Shown here: positions 10,392-21,310 of the stretch, one piece after another
Position numbering within the stretch: the stretch's first letter is position 1
Layout: each line of letters starts with the position of its first letter
From: Setaria digitata
Lineage: Eukaryota; Nematoda; Chromadorea; Rhabditida; Setariidae
Assembly (NCBI GenBank): GCA_003640385.1
Contig: RCAB01000624.1
Span: forward strand, 1-32,001
Reading direction: 5' to 3'
DNA: 32,001 nucleotides
Made by a program: the position numbers and the translations under genes
Notes under the pieces: model-generated
The model's input: the letters and a program-made list of their open reading frames with translations, nothing else
Told to the model about the DNA's origin: nothing
The model's database searches: none

Positions 10392-12530
10392 CAGGATTTC
10401 CGGAACACTCTTTTCTAGTTGCTGTTGAAGAAGCTATGATACTGTATGAAAGAAATTCCAAATCCTTAATCCAAATTCAGGAAGCAGACGCTGAATGAAT
10501 GCAAGTTTCTAGGTAATTATCACAGAAGGCATGGTTGCTTACTGTGGAGGTAAAAACCGTATTACATTAAACGTATATGATACGCGGATTATCATCCTGC
10601 AAGAGTAGTATGTTGAAATAACGTTGATAATACGATGATAGTATGATATACCAAACTATCTTATCAGCATAACTACCGTACAGTATATGGTCTTTTTAAA
10701 GTTGCAATTATTACATATCATACTGCTCAACCATCTCAAACTTCTCCAATCTTATCAACTTTCAACCATTATGCACTGACACTGTTATTATTGCCAAGTT
10801 TGATGGATTTCCTTTATAAATATAAATCAACAAACTCTTCAAAACATTTCCCAATTTTTGCAGTAATGACAAATATAATAAATAAAAAGAAAGGGATTTT
10901 GGATACTTCTTTCCTTTCCCTAAAAAAGCAGATCTGTCTTAAAGGGATATCAACTTAGATTGTACTTTATCTATACTGTAACTGACCGCTTCGAGTATAA
11001 CTGCTCCATTTCAAATAGCAGCCATGAAGAGAAAGGGAAACTATTAATTAATGAAAGAGTAAAAAATCTGCACAGTAGTAATAAATCATTGAATGATATT
11101 TGAAAAACTAAGTATTTGTCTTTTTTTTGTCTTAAAAAAAAGAAGCTATGAAAAATTGGAAGGAAAAGATTAAAAAAAAAAAAAACAAAAAGAGTACGCT
11201 TAGAATTAAATGCTGTAGGAAATCAAATAACACCTTGGCCACGAAATCATTAATGAAGCTGAAAATTGCTTAAAACAAAACAAATTTACCATTCAGCTGA
11301 CAAAATTCTTAATGCTAAAAAAAAAAAAAAAAATATGCAACAGCCCAGACGAAAAAATTTGTAAAACCGACAAAAAAAAAATTATGTAAGACATGTGGAA
11401 ACAAGTAAAAATGATAAACGCGAGTTTGTAGTGATTTGTCAAGAAAAGAAAAAGGAAAATTAAAAATGTGCTTTAATGTGTAGGAACAAGTAGCAATTAT
11501 TTATATTTGATAATTAAATCAGCAAAAAATCATCAACAACCAATAACTGATACAAACACACCTTTCAAGAAAATTATAGAAGTATTAAAAGAGAAAGAGC
11601 AAACTACCCTTCAGAAATCACTATTACTTCAATAAAACTTTTAGTCATCCACAAGAATAAGTTCTAATCAACTGATTACCCGCTAAGAAGACAATACCCT
11701 ACGTTATTAAAAAATAGTCACTCTCACCTTTTTTTTTTTCTTAAATAAAGTATTATTAGTCAGTAAATTAGGTCGAACTAACTGAACCATTGTAACAGTA
11801 GCGAGCAATTATTCTACTGAAAACGTATGGATTACTTTCATGATATATATATAATACTGTCAGCAATTACTGCATGCAAACTAACATTTTTATTTTTTGG
11901 TAAATTATTAAGAATAACTTTTCTCAACATCAATTTATACCGTATGATTTAACAATGTAAAAAAATATTCATATAAACTTATGAAAATAAAAAAAATAAT
12001 AAACACAGCAAAATATTGAATGGCCAAGTACAATTTATTAACATAACGATATTATATAAAATTATCATTACTATATATCTAATTTGAAGCAAGAATCAAC
12101 CATGTACCTTTCAAAAAATATATGATTATTACCATCATAACCTTTATATGATAAACAAAATGAAAAATACTGGAAAAAAATTAAGAGGAAGAGTAAACAA
12201 AAGTATAGTTTTTAAAATAAATACACTTGACCGTAAACAAATCTATCGGAATTTAAACTAAAAGTCTCCACTTGTTTTTTCTTTTCTCTTCATTTTTTTT
12301 TTCTTTTTTCTTGTTTTCTTTTTTTTCTTTTTTTTCTTTTTTTTTTTTTTTTTTTTTTTTTTAGAAAAAGTACACAAAAATATGATTAATTGACAAATAC
12401 ACCTGAATGTTAACAATTTAATAGAAATTAAAAAAAAAAAATTCTATTACTTTTTCTCCCACTCTCACATCATTTTACAATAACTGAGAGGTTCACAAAA
12501 AATACCCTGTTAATTACGAAAATAAATTAA
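10392..12530. other. Convergent intergenic region (3' UTRs of both neighbours)
   Basis: No coding sequence. It holds AATAAATAAA (10877-10886) for the plus-strand gene. For the minus-strand SOX gene it holds minus-strand ATTAAA (12417-12422) and AATAAA (12034-12039). Long homopolymer runs are common, including a T-rich block at 12272-12362 and A runs near 11171, 11319 and 12429. Confidence 0.5.
12272..12362. repeat. T-rich tract with terminal T26
   Basis: A nearly pure T tract with scattered C/G; 12337-12362 is uninterrupted T. On the minus strand this is poly-A about 170-260 nt past the SOX stop, so oligo-dT could prime internally here in cDNA libraries. Confidence 0.8.
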
Positions 12531-15253
12531 TTAATTAAACAGAAACGGATTAAATTGTGAACTAAGCAAAGGATTGATCGGACTATATGGTGATTGCAAC
12601 AAAGGTAATGATGGAAGATGATTAAACTGTTCGGTTCCCATTGATGCAGCACTACCAGTGGTACCCGTAGTAATATGTGTTGTGGTAGATTGTAACTTCT
12701 GTAATTTGCGATTGCGAAATAAAGTTTCGTTTCAGTCTATTTTATTTTTGTAATAAGATTTAATGGAAAAATAAATTACAACTTCACTCCCATAATGAAA
12801 ATATATTAATTGGATTTAATAGGATTTTGTAAATATAAAAAACTTTAATTTTTGCAACTTAAATATAAATAAAGAAATCTTTTGACTGAATAAATATCTA
12901 ATTTATTAGAATACCCTAAATACAACTTCTGGCAAAAATAATAAAATTGACTGGTTTATAGTTTTAAAACTAGGGAAATGTTTATCATTTTACCTCTTGA
13001 TCAACCGAATCTAAATTAGCTGAATCTTTTAAAGCTGTTGTAGTTGCAGCTGCAAGTAAGTGATTACGGTATGCAGCTAATAACATATTATTTTGCTGTT
13101 CTTGCATTACACGAGCCAAAAATATCCGCCTGATATCTTGAGCTGTTGGAATTGATGGCAGTGAGTGCGATCTGTAATTTTCTTCCTCGTAAAGTTTTCA
13201 GTAAATGAACAAGTAATTAGACAAATGACAAAGAGGGATATAGTAAAAGAATACTAGTGTAAATATCCAAATTAAATAAATAGAAACTTCCGCTAAGGGA
13301 GAAAAGTGATAACCAATTACAGCAATGATTTAATATGTTTCTGAATAATAATTCAAACTTTCATGAATCCTGAAATCCTTGGATTTAACTTCAGCTCTCG
13401 CAAATAGTAATTGACGACAAACATATGAAAAATAAAAGGGCACCTTTGCTGAAAGGACAATGTTGGCATCGATGGACCGGTCGTAGGAAGTACTGCACAC
13501 GACTTTGTAAGAAGATTTTTCGTTGCACCGTGAGAACGACGTTTTGGACGATACACATAATTTGGATGACGACGCATTAATTCTTCCCGTAATTCTTTAG
13601 CCTAAAAAATGGAAAAGGAGTTGCTATATTACAAATGAGAAAAGAATAAATTGAGAAGGAAATTCCAAATTTCAAATTTCCTTTTCAAATGAATGAGGTT
13701 TTAGAAATAGTAAGTCAAAAAAAAGGAACCAAATGGCTGATGAAATTTCCAGTCATTTCAATTTCGAAATATTGAAAGAATGGAAGAAAGAGAAAAAAAA
13801 GTATTCAAGATTCATACTCGTTTAACATATGGTGCCTTCTCTTCAACGCTCATTTCCCTCCATTCAGCGCCCAATTCCTTGCTAATTTGTGAATTGTGCA
13901 TTTTTACATCAGTACTGGCAATTTGTGCTCGACGCATTTGAGACCATACCTTAACAATCAAAACTGAAAACAATAAAAATATTTCCACCGAGAAACTAAC
14001 AACGACTTTGATAATGAAATGCTTTACAAATCCATATCAATTTGATAAATCTAAATTGATAAGAAATTAAATATTAATCACAGTAACAGAAAGAAGCAAA
14101 TATTAACAGCAGACGATCACTTACATCAATGAAATGACAAAGACGCTACAACTACCTATGTATTTAGGAAGGCAAATTTATTTGTATATTTATTTCAGCC
14201 TTTACTCATTCGCGATGTATTTTTGTCTTTGAACAAAACAAAACCATGACTATAAGACTTTCTTCATGTAAACTTACCACTTTGGAATTATTTACAAAGT
14301 AAACTGCACAAGTATTCGTTATACTAATTTTATACAAAACTTTTTGTGTAAAATTAGGAAGGTTATTCATAAATGCATTGATTACTGTGTAATTCCACAT
14401 GGAATTAAACAAACAAATTGAAAAAGAAGAAAAACAAACAAACCATAAAGGCATTCATTGGTCTTTTGATCCGTTTTTGAACATCATACTCATTCATCTC
14501 TTTTATTTCACTACGTTGATCATCATCCGCTGATTTCTTTGCAGTGAGTGGTACTGTTGGTGAACCTATCAAAACAATGTTTGATGTTTGGTGGTTGCAC
14601 TATAAAATGAAGATTTTTAATGAAAATTATTCCTAATTACCGCTACTATAAAGTTGATTTAATTGATGCAACATAAATATGCCTTCCGACTGCAACGACA
14701 TATTTGTTGAAATGTTTTATGTGTAAATACAAATTAATAATATTCACATACAAAGTTTAACCAATTACTTAATTGCAACTTAATGTAATTTCACACAATT
14801 ATATTTGACTAACAATAACAAAATTATTGCTAAGGGAAAAGTGGACAGCAATAACAGCCACATCTCATAACAATTTTGAAATTTGGTTTTTCTTGAATTT
14901 AACGAAAAAAAAAGAAAATTACTTGATGGACAACACTCAGTACCGATACCATGAAGATCAGCAGCAACAGATGTAAACGAAGAGGATGATGGCTCGCCAA
15001 CTGCTTGCGATGAATTCATAATAACCGATTGATGTTGCCTTACTTGTTGCTGCTGCTGTTGTTGTTTTTGTTGTTGTTGTTGTTGTTGTTGTTGTTGCTG
15101 CTGGTGATGGTGCTGTTGTTGCTGAGATAGTGAAGATGATGATGATGACTGCGATGGCTGTTGTTGTGATAGTAATGATAAATTATTGATAGGACAAATT
15201 GTTGTTTCGATTGTTGGAGTTGGAACGGACAATAATGATTGGAAATGATTCAT
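12531..15253 (-). CDS. SOX-family HMG-box transcription factor, complete six-exon model
   Basis: Seen: exons (minus) 15253-14923, 14565-14444, 13949-13818, 13601-13444, 13171-12994 and 12698-12531 (TAA). All introns are GT-AG (216-494 nt), all phases agree, and 362 residues are predicted. Residues 1-111 are low-complexity (Ser, Gln, His). The HMG box is about 142-217: KRIKRPMNAFM|VWSQMRRAQIAS, KMHNSQISKELGAEW, PYVKRAKELREE, then RHPNYVYRPKRR. Family knowledge: RPMNAFMVW is diagnostic of SOX proteins, which bind and bend the minor groove of DNA at AACAAT-like sites in the nucleus; the flanking KRIKRP and RPKRR match the two SOX nuclear-localisation signals. KMHNS.ISK.LGAEW is most like group B, but RRAQIAS and the Val in NYVYRP depart from it, so the protein is a divergent SOX. 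The C-terminal part (248-362) has no recognised domain and ends SSQFNPFLFN. The start ATG directly follows ATTTAG, an in-frame stop that may also be a splice acceptor. Confidence 0.93.
15044..15124 (-). repeat. CAA/CAG repeat encoding the poly-Gln/His tract of the SOX protein
   Basis: Residues 44-70 read Q4 H3 Q12 K Q7, encoded by mixed CAA and CAG codons. Ser runs and further QQQ lie upstream. Such tracts are common in activation domains of transcription factors and are prone to length variation. Confidence 0.9.
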
Positions 15254-15545
15254 CTAAATGCTATTTGGATTACATTTCCCGCAATAACAATAACCTCTTT
15301 TATTTTTTATTTTCACATTTTAAAATCCAATCGCTCTCGATTGCTTTCCTCTTTTCATTGATACCAGTAAACATCGCTGAATCAACATTACATTTAAAAG
15401 AGGGAGAGATGGAAGAGCAGGGACAGTATACAAAGGATGTCACTTTATTTTTTGCTTTTATTATTTGTTGTATGCAATAATCTTAATGCCATTACGACTA
15501 GTTTATAGTTGTGATAATGCTATGATACGGTTATCATAAGATGGC

Positions 15546-15675
15546 TGACACTGCAATTGTGAAGTGTATTACAGTTATCATGATGATAACGATGATAGCN
15601 TTATCATAAGGTTATCATAGATGACACTGCAATTGTGAAGTGTATTACAGTTATCATGATGATAACGATGATAGC
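15546..15675. repeat. 54-bp exact duplication around an assembly N (15600)
   Basis: 15546-15599 is repeated exactly at 15622-15675 (offset 76), with N at 15600. The sequence just 5' of each copy (GGTTATCATA) is also shared, with a small indel difference. This is either a tandem repeat the assembler could not resolve or overlapping contig ends left unmerged. Confidence 0.85.
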
Positions 15676-16050
15676 AACAGTGCTATTATGATACTAATAA
15701 AAACAGTACCATAACAGGAGGACGATGCTAACAATTGCTCGTAGTTTTATTAGTGAAAACTAAAATCGAAGGAACAAGTAGTAATTGTCTAACCAAACTA
15801 ATAATAAAACAAAAAGGATTGCTTTTATTTTCCTCTCTTCTCCCTTTCCTTCTCTCCTTCCCTCTCTCTCTTCCCCTCTGCATGTGTTTTTTCTAATTCA
15901 GTGTTTAAGTTAATTACAAAATGCACAAATAACTACTTGGTAAAGTGCATGAATAAATGGAACAGAATAGAATGTATGTTTTTGATTGAAGTAATGAACC
16001 AATTTGTTTGCACATTTGTATTATTTCGGTAAACATTCACATTGTATACC

Positions 16051-16070
16051 CCTCTCTCTCTCTCTCTCTC
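16051..16070. repeat. (CT)n microsatellite
   Basis: CT dinucleotide run followed by further pyrimidine-rich sequence to about 16120. Confidence 0.9.
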
Positions 16071-18205
16071 CCTTCTCTGTGTATCTCTTTACCTCCACTC
16101 TTCTCCCTCTCTCAGTGCGAGAATTTAATTTTTTATTATAACCAAAATGAATTTCACTGCTATCAATTCCGGTCATTTCATTTAGGACTGCTCAATTGCT
16201 ATTTCTAATGCCCACTTCATTTCAGCAGTACTGGAATTGCTAATATTTAATCAAAAACACTTCCATACAAAATGTAAATATGTTTGTAAATTGTCGGTCA
16301 TTTAATGGTCAATCAGGAGGATAAATGGAAAAAATAATACTAGTACCGATGAAAGTGTCGGCTGTATCTGACTAAAGCAAACATTTTATTCTAATATCAA
16401 ATGCTTACTTAAATCTTTTATTCACTTCTGATAACAAATGCTTCTTCCACATTTAATTTATACCACATTAAATGTTTAGTCATTGTATTTGCTTCCAGTC
16501 ACAAACTTCATCTTTTTACGCTTACCCCTTAACATATTCGTACCTTACTCCTAAGCATTTCCCTTTTGCGATTAGCTGTCACTAAGAAGGAAAGAAGTTT
16601 TCCTCAGAGAAAATAGTTGTAAATATAAAACATTAGCAGACTTCAGATAAATAATGTACTAATCAGTGAGAAAAACTCAAAATATTTTTATTTTTTAGCC
16701 TTTTTTATTTAAATCAAAAAAAATTAAAGGAATAAAAAATAGCAATAAATAAAAATGTATAATTAGGTGCGGAAATTTTATTTCATTTTTAAATATATTA
16801 TTATGGAACATTTAGGATGATTACTAACTACAGAAAGGTCATACGCATAACAATCTTTCCTCCCTTTCTCTCACTGTCTCTCTCATTTTCCTCGTAATTT
16901 TTCAGGCTCTTTTTTCTGTGATGAAATATGGAGAAAAGAAAAAAAGAAAGGAAGAAATAATGAATGAAACATCCGAATGATATTTATACCTCATTATTAA
17001 TATTACTCTAAAATGACAATATAACAATTATATATACTACAAGTTTTCAATTCGTTTGACTCTATTTCAAGCTGTTTAGAAAAAATTTTTAATTTCTATC
17101 TCAGTCATTAGGTTTGCGATGGAGTAAAAAGGTAAAAGCAAAAAAGAATAGCAAAAGACAATGGCAAAACTGCAATTTAGATGAGCAATAAAAATAAAAA
17201 ATAAAAAAAAACATGCAAATTAGCATTAACAACTATGATGATATATTAGCAATAAACTATAATTTAAGGAACGAAAAAAAAAAATTTAAATAAATATCGA
17301 ACTTTTTTTCTTCCAGCAGGCCAAGAATACCTTCAAAAGGTTTTTATTTATTTTTTGATAATTTTAACAAAAATGCAACATTTGTTGAAGAGAGAGGGAA
17401 GGATGGAATGAATGAAGGTAATTCAATAAACTGGCTGCTGATTAAAAGGAAACTATGTAAACGGAAATTTCATCTGGCTATTTTATAAAAAGAAAGAGAC
17501 ATTAAGAGTAAACATTGAAATGACTATTGTAAATTTTCATTTTAAAATTGCGAAATATTTCAATAAAGGGAATATTTTTATGAATTGTTCTTATGTTTAT
17601 GAAATACTTTTCTTTTTCAGTAGTAAAAAAAAGAGAGAAAAAGCAATGAAAGAACGGATATGAAATGGAGTAATTAAAAGTATTTAACAAAATTATTTCC
17701 TATGATGAAATTTCACAAAAAAAAAAAAGTTCAAACATGAAAAGAGGAAGGAATGTAAATGAGTTTAATGAAATTTCTCCTACTATTAAATTTGCTACTA
17801 ATCGTATATATAATCCCTAATCCCATACTAACATATTTGATTCAAACAAGCACAAAAAAAGAAAGGAAATGAAAATTTCTGCTGTGTTTGTAGTAGTGTC
17901 TTTTCTGGTTTTTTCTCCCATGAATTTACGTAATTTAAAGATTTGATGAAGTTCTTTTTTCTTCTTTTTTTTTTTCACTGCCATTCCTTTTGCATTATTA
18001 ACGAATAACCTCTTTGTTCTAGCTAGATACAGAAATTTCGCAGTTCCCAACTTCCGTGTACAAAAATCATTATGCATTAATTTCTCATTTTAAATGTAAA
18101 ACAAACAGTATCTCTCTTCCAAATCAATGCAATCATTAAATGATGAAAAAAAAAATTAATGAAATTTTTTCAAAATTTTAACATCACTCAACCGTATAAT
18201 TGGAT

Positions 18206-18226
18206 AGTTCATAGTTCATGAACTAT
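18206..18226. promoter_or_regulatory. AGTTCA repeat plus 16-bp palindrome (nuclear-receptor-like element)
   Basis: AGTTCA at 18206-18211 and 18213-18218 form a direct repeat with 1-nt spacing. TGAACT at 18219-18224 then makes ATAGTTCATGAACTAT (18211-18226) a perfect palindrome. AGTTCA is a variant of the AGGTCA half-site bound by nuclear hormone receptors. Function is inferred only. Confidence 0.35.
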
Positions 18227-18359
18227 ATTGCAACTTATTCAGCCAGTGACCTGTAGCCAGTGTAAGCTAGTTCCTAGTGGTTAATGAGCTGCTTAGGTAA
18301 TTCGTCACTGAAAGAATGAATTAATTAATTAACGAATCAGTACATCCATAAATCACTAC

Positions 18360-18673
18360 AGCACTGCAACAGTACAGTCTGTCAAGACTGAGCCAATGGA
18401 ACTGACTTGATATCGATCGATCCGATTCTATCACCAAGCACGCACAGTGCACTGCAGCTAATGGAACCTGGCCGACAGAACAACGGGGGACGTGGGAGAG
18501 AACACGCGGAACTGTTTATGGTGCATCTCCCTCGCACAGTCAGCAGACATCCACGCACGTACACGTACGTCTCACTCCCATGTGGGACTGATACTTCCAC
18601 AGCTCACATAGAATCACGCACACATTCATACGACGCACGTGTACAAAGAGATCTACACTGTAAAGAGACATGA
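18360..18673. promoter_or_regulatory. GC-rich patch with E-boxes and a CCAAT motif
   Basis: A local drop in AT content, open on both strands (72 and 88 codons) but with no splice sites or protein-like composition, so probably not coding. Motifs: CCAAT (18393-18397), overlapping ATCGATCGAT, the palindrome CAGTGCACTG near 18446, TCCCATGTGGGA (18576-18587), repeated ACGTAC elements (about 18555-18570) and CACGTG (18636-18641). It could be a promoter or enhancer of the SOX gene 3 kb away, or of an unseen transcript. Confidence 0.4.
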
Positions 18674-19229
18674 AGGAGTTTTTTTTTTTTAATTTGAAAA
18701 AAATTAACAAACTATGATTTTGTGAAAAATAATGCAGGTCAGTTTACGTGCTCGCTAATTGAATGATCATTTGGAGATTTCGAATTCAGCATGCTGACAA
18801 TAAATACAGTGCACAACCTCTAAATTAGTTTTAATCGAAAGTAAAGATATGCATTCAAAAAAATGGTGAAATTATTCAAATGGTCTTTTTTTAAATAACA
18901 ATTAACAAAACACCTGCTATGAAGTTAATTTATGCATGCATTATGGTTCAAAAACAAAAAACAAGATGGAACATTTGCGCCGAAAAACATTTCGCTTTTA
19001 GGCGCAAATGAGTGTTCGCACAGTAATAAACATAAAAAGCTCTATGACAGAATCAAGATTTGAAAGTTGTAAAGAGGAATAACAACAAGGTGACGAAAAT
19101 ATAAAATGAAAACTAAAAATTTTTGAATGTTACAAAAATTTTCGTCACTTTTTTTTTTCCTTTAAATTCTTCAAATTCCAATGATATATTGTATAAATGT
19201 TTCAACAAATCCTTGATATTTCAAACAAA
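18674..19229. other. AT-rich spacer with one strong hairpin
   Basis: No gene seen. The only notable structure is the inverted repeat at 18972-19010. Confidence 0.5.
18972..19010. repeat. GC-containing hairpin, 10 bp plus 4 bp stem, 9-nt loop
   Basis: CATTTGCGCC (18972-18981) pairs perfectly with GGCGCAAATG (19001-19010). After one mismatch, AAAA (18983-18986) pairs with TTTT (19996-1000 below it, that is 18996-18999), leaving a 9-nt loop. It is too short for a typical animal microRNA precursor. Confidence 0.7.
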
Positions 19230-19450
19230 ATACATCATCCGCTAAAGAGTGGCCGAAAAGAGGATGACAGAACCGGAGAGGGGGACTTCTACGGAATGAA
19301 AAGCGAAAAGAGAGAAATTACACGTCGATATGCTTACTCTAATTAATTTCTACCTGGCCAGTACTTCCACTGTAGGCTGTCACGTAGGATATGTCATTTG
19401 TCCGTAGCTCATTCCCACGTGGGATGAGAAATTACCAACCGATGTTATAA
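19230..19450. promoter_or_regulatory. GC-richer patch with perfect palindromic E-box
   Basis: TCCCACGTGGGA at 19413-19424 is a perfect 12-bp palindrome around CACGTG; a one-base variant lies at 18576-18587. The left half has purine-rich sequence (AGAGGATGACAG...GGAGAGGGGG). No exon is supported. A second candidate regulatory module of the SOX 5' flank, by inference. Confidence 0.35.
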
Positions 19451-20421
19451 CTGAATAAATTTAAATACTTTCAAGTTCTTCTTCTCTCCAAAGATGCAGA
19501 AAATTACACGACAACTTTATCTTTTACCAAGCGAAAGAAGGGATAACAGAGTGAGACTACCAAAAACTTGAATTATTTATTCTGACAAAAACAAAAATTT
19601 CAAACCAAACATCAGCTAGAAGACAAAAAAAAAAAACAGAAGGATGGAAAAATAAAAATAAAACTGAAAAAAAGAAGAATTACGCTTCTTTAAAAAAAAA
19701 CATAAAAACATTAGCACCTGTTACGACAGAACTTGTTACGAGTTAGTAAATTATATTTGCAATGTAATGCCAATAATAATCAGAATGATAAAGAACAAAA
19801 CTAATATTATCGAATATTGTACTAGAAACATTCATACTAATATCAATAAGCAATAACAATAATAATATTTGATAGTAATAATGATAATACTAATAATTAC
19901 AGTGTATATCTGATTCTGGAAAACTTTTGCGTCTAATTATTTATTACTTAACAAACTTTATAATATATATATATATAATGCATATGTACATATATTAGTA
20001 ATAAATGTAATAGTAGTAATAACACAAATAATAAAATAATTATATAACGATTATAAATAAAGATAAGTGGTGAAAATCGACAATAAAGTAATAACAATTG
20101 AAAATAAGCTATTGATACCTAATTCTAATAATTTTGATATCTAATTTCGTATATATCATTTTGTAACTTTTTTTGTAATATATAAAATAATGATTGAAAT
20201 GACAATTAATAACAGTAGTTAACAATAACTGATAAACAGTGCTTGATGATTGATAATAATGTATTGATAATGTTGGAGATGGGACAATCCGGAAAATTTG
20301 GAATTGTGTAAGGTGCTAACCGGTTTTTTGCTACCATAACAAAGAATATGTAATGCGTATTGATGAATTAATTGTTAAGAAAAGAGGAAGGTTAAAACTG
20401 AAGGAGAGAGTGTTTGGCTGG

Positions 20422-20426
<5 letters not shown>

Positions 20427-20456
<30 letters not shown>
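20427..20456. repeat. (AG)n microsatellite
   Basis: Uninterrupted AG dinucleotides within a broader purine-rich block. Confidence 0.9.
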
Positions 20457-20460
<4 letters not shown>

Positions 20461-21044
20461 TGAAATGAAATGAAATGGAGCATTGATGGAAGGAGGAGGG
20501 GAAAAAGGACAGGAAGTTCGGAAAACAAAGACAAAAGGGAGAATTTATAAATAAAACTAAAACTTTGCTCCTGAATGCACTCCACTCGTCAAAGTTATAC
20601 AAGGAGGAAGGAGGAAAAGAGAGAGCTGACAGCAGAGAGAGAGAGGAAGCGATGAATAAAATGAACAATGGACAATGGATAATGCAGAGAATAGGTTGTA
20701 AAGTGGACAGATGGAGTGGACTTCGCTATTGTAAATAAAAAAAAGGTACACGCAGAGAAGGCGAGGAAAGGATCATCTGACGATAATCAAAGTTTAATGC
20801 TTTCTCCAGAAGCATCCTGTCTCTCTCTCTCTCTCCCTCTTATCACCAGTCTCTTCATCTTTTAATTAATGAGCTATGTCCCATCCGTGTCATCCATCCA
20901 TCCATCAGTTAATCATAAATTATTCCCATACTATTAAATTGATGTCAATCAAAAGGAAAAAATTCTTAGATCCTCTAATGTCAATAAATTTGTCTCATTT
21001 AACTCACTGACAACAAAAACATTTAAGAGGAATCTTAATCAACA

Positions 21045-21310
21045 CTTCAGATAATAATAATGATAATGAATATTGATAACAATAATGATAATGGCGTGGT
21101 GGACAGCTAGTGGTGAGAAGCTCGAACTGTGATAGTGACAGTAATGATAATGATGACAGTAATGTTGATAATATGGCAATAATAATCTCAGCAATGACGA
21201 TAATTCGTGCTGATAATGGACGATGATAGGAAGACGAAAATGATGATGGCTGATAAGAATGATGTTTTGACGACGACAATGATAATGATGATGACGATGA
21301 TGAATAACAA
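21045..21310. repeat. Degenerate GATAAT/GATGAT repeat block
   Basis: Imperfect hexamer-like units (GATAAT, GATGAT, AATAAT) interleaved with unique sequence. It contains many GATA cores, so it could attract GATA factors or simply be a decayed microsatellite. Confidence 0.6.

Larger units (their letters stand above)
15254..18359. other. AT-rich 5' flank of the SOX gene
   Basis: No convincing coding exon. It contains a duplicated block with an N (15546-15675), CT-rich microsatellites (about 15835-15880 and 16051-16130), poly-A/T runs and a hormone-receptor-like palindrome (18206-18226). Open frames here, such as those at 16008, 17502 and 17817, are low-complexity or AT-rich and lack splice support. 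Confidence 0.5.

Noticed and set aside
13353..13577. 74-codon minus ORF
   Set aside because: Part of SOX exon 4 (to 13444) running on into the intron.
14206..14454. 82-codon minus ORF starting MPLWFVCF
   Set aside because: It is the end of SOX exon 2 read in the wrong frame plus intron; the real frame ends NAFM at 14444.
15199..15480. 93-codon plus ORF overlapping the SOX start
   Set aside because: Antisense to SOX exon 1 and its flank, starts at a non-ATG codon, no splice or domain support.
18382..18673. Overlapping ORFs on both strands
   Set aside because: Both strands open only because the patch is GC-rich; no splice signals or domains.
20331..20751. Three minus ORFs rich in Ser/Leu/Phe
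   Set aside because: Read straight through AG/GA repeats; low complexity.
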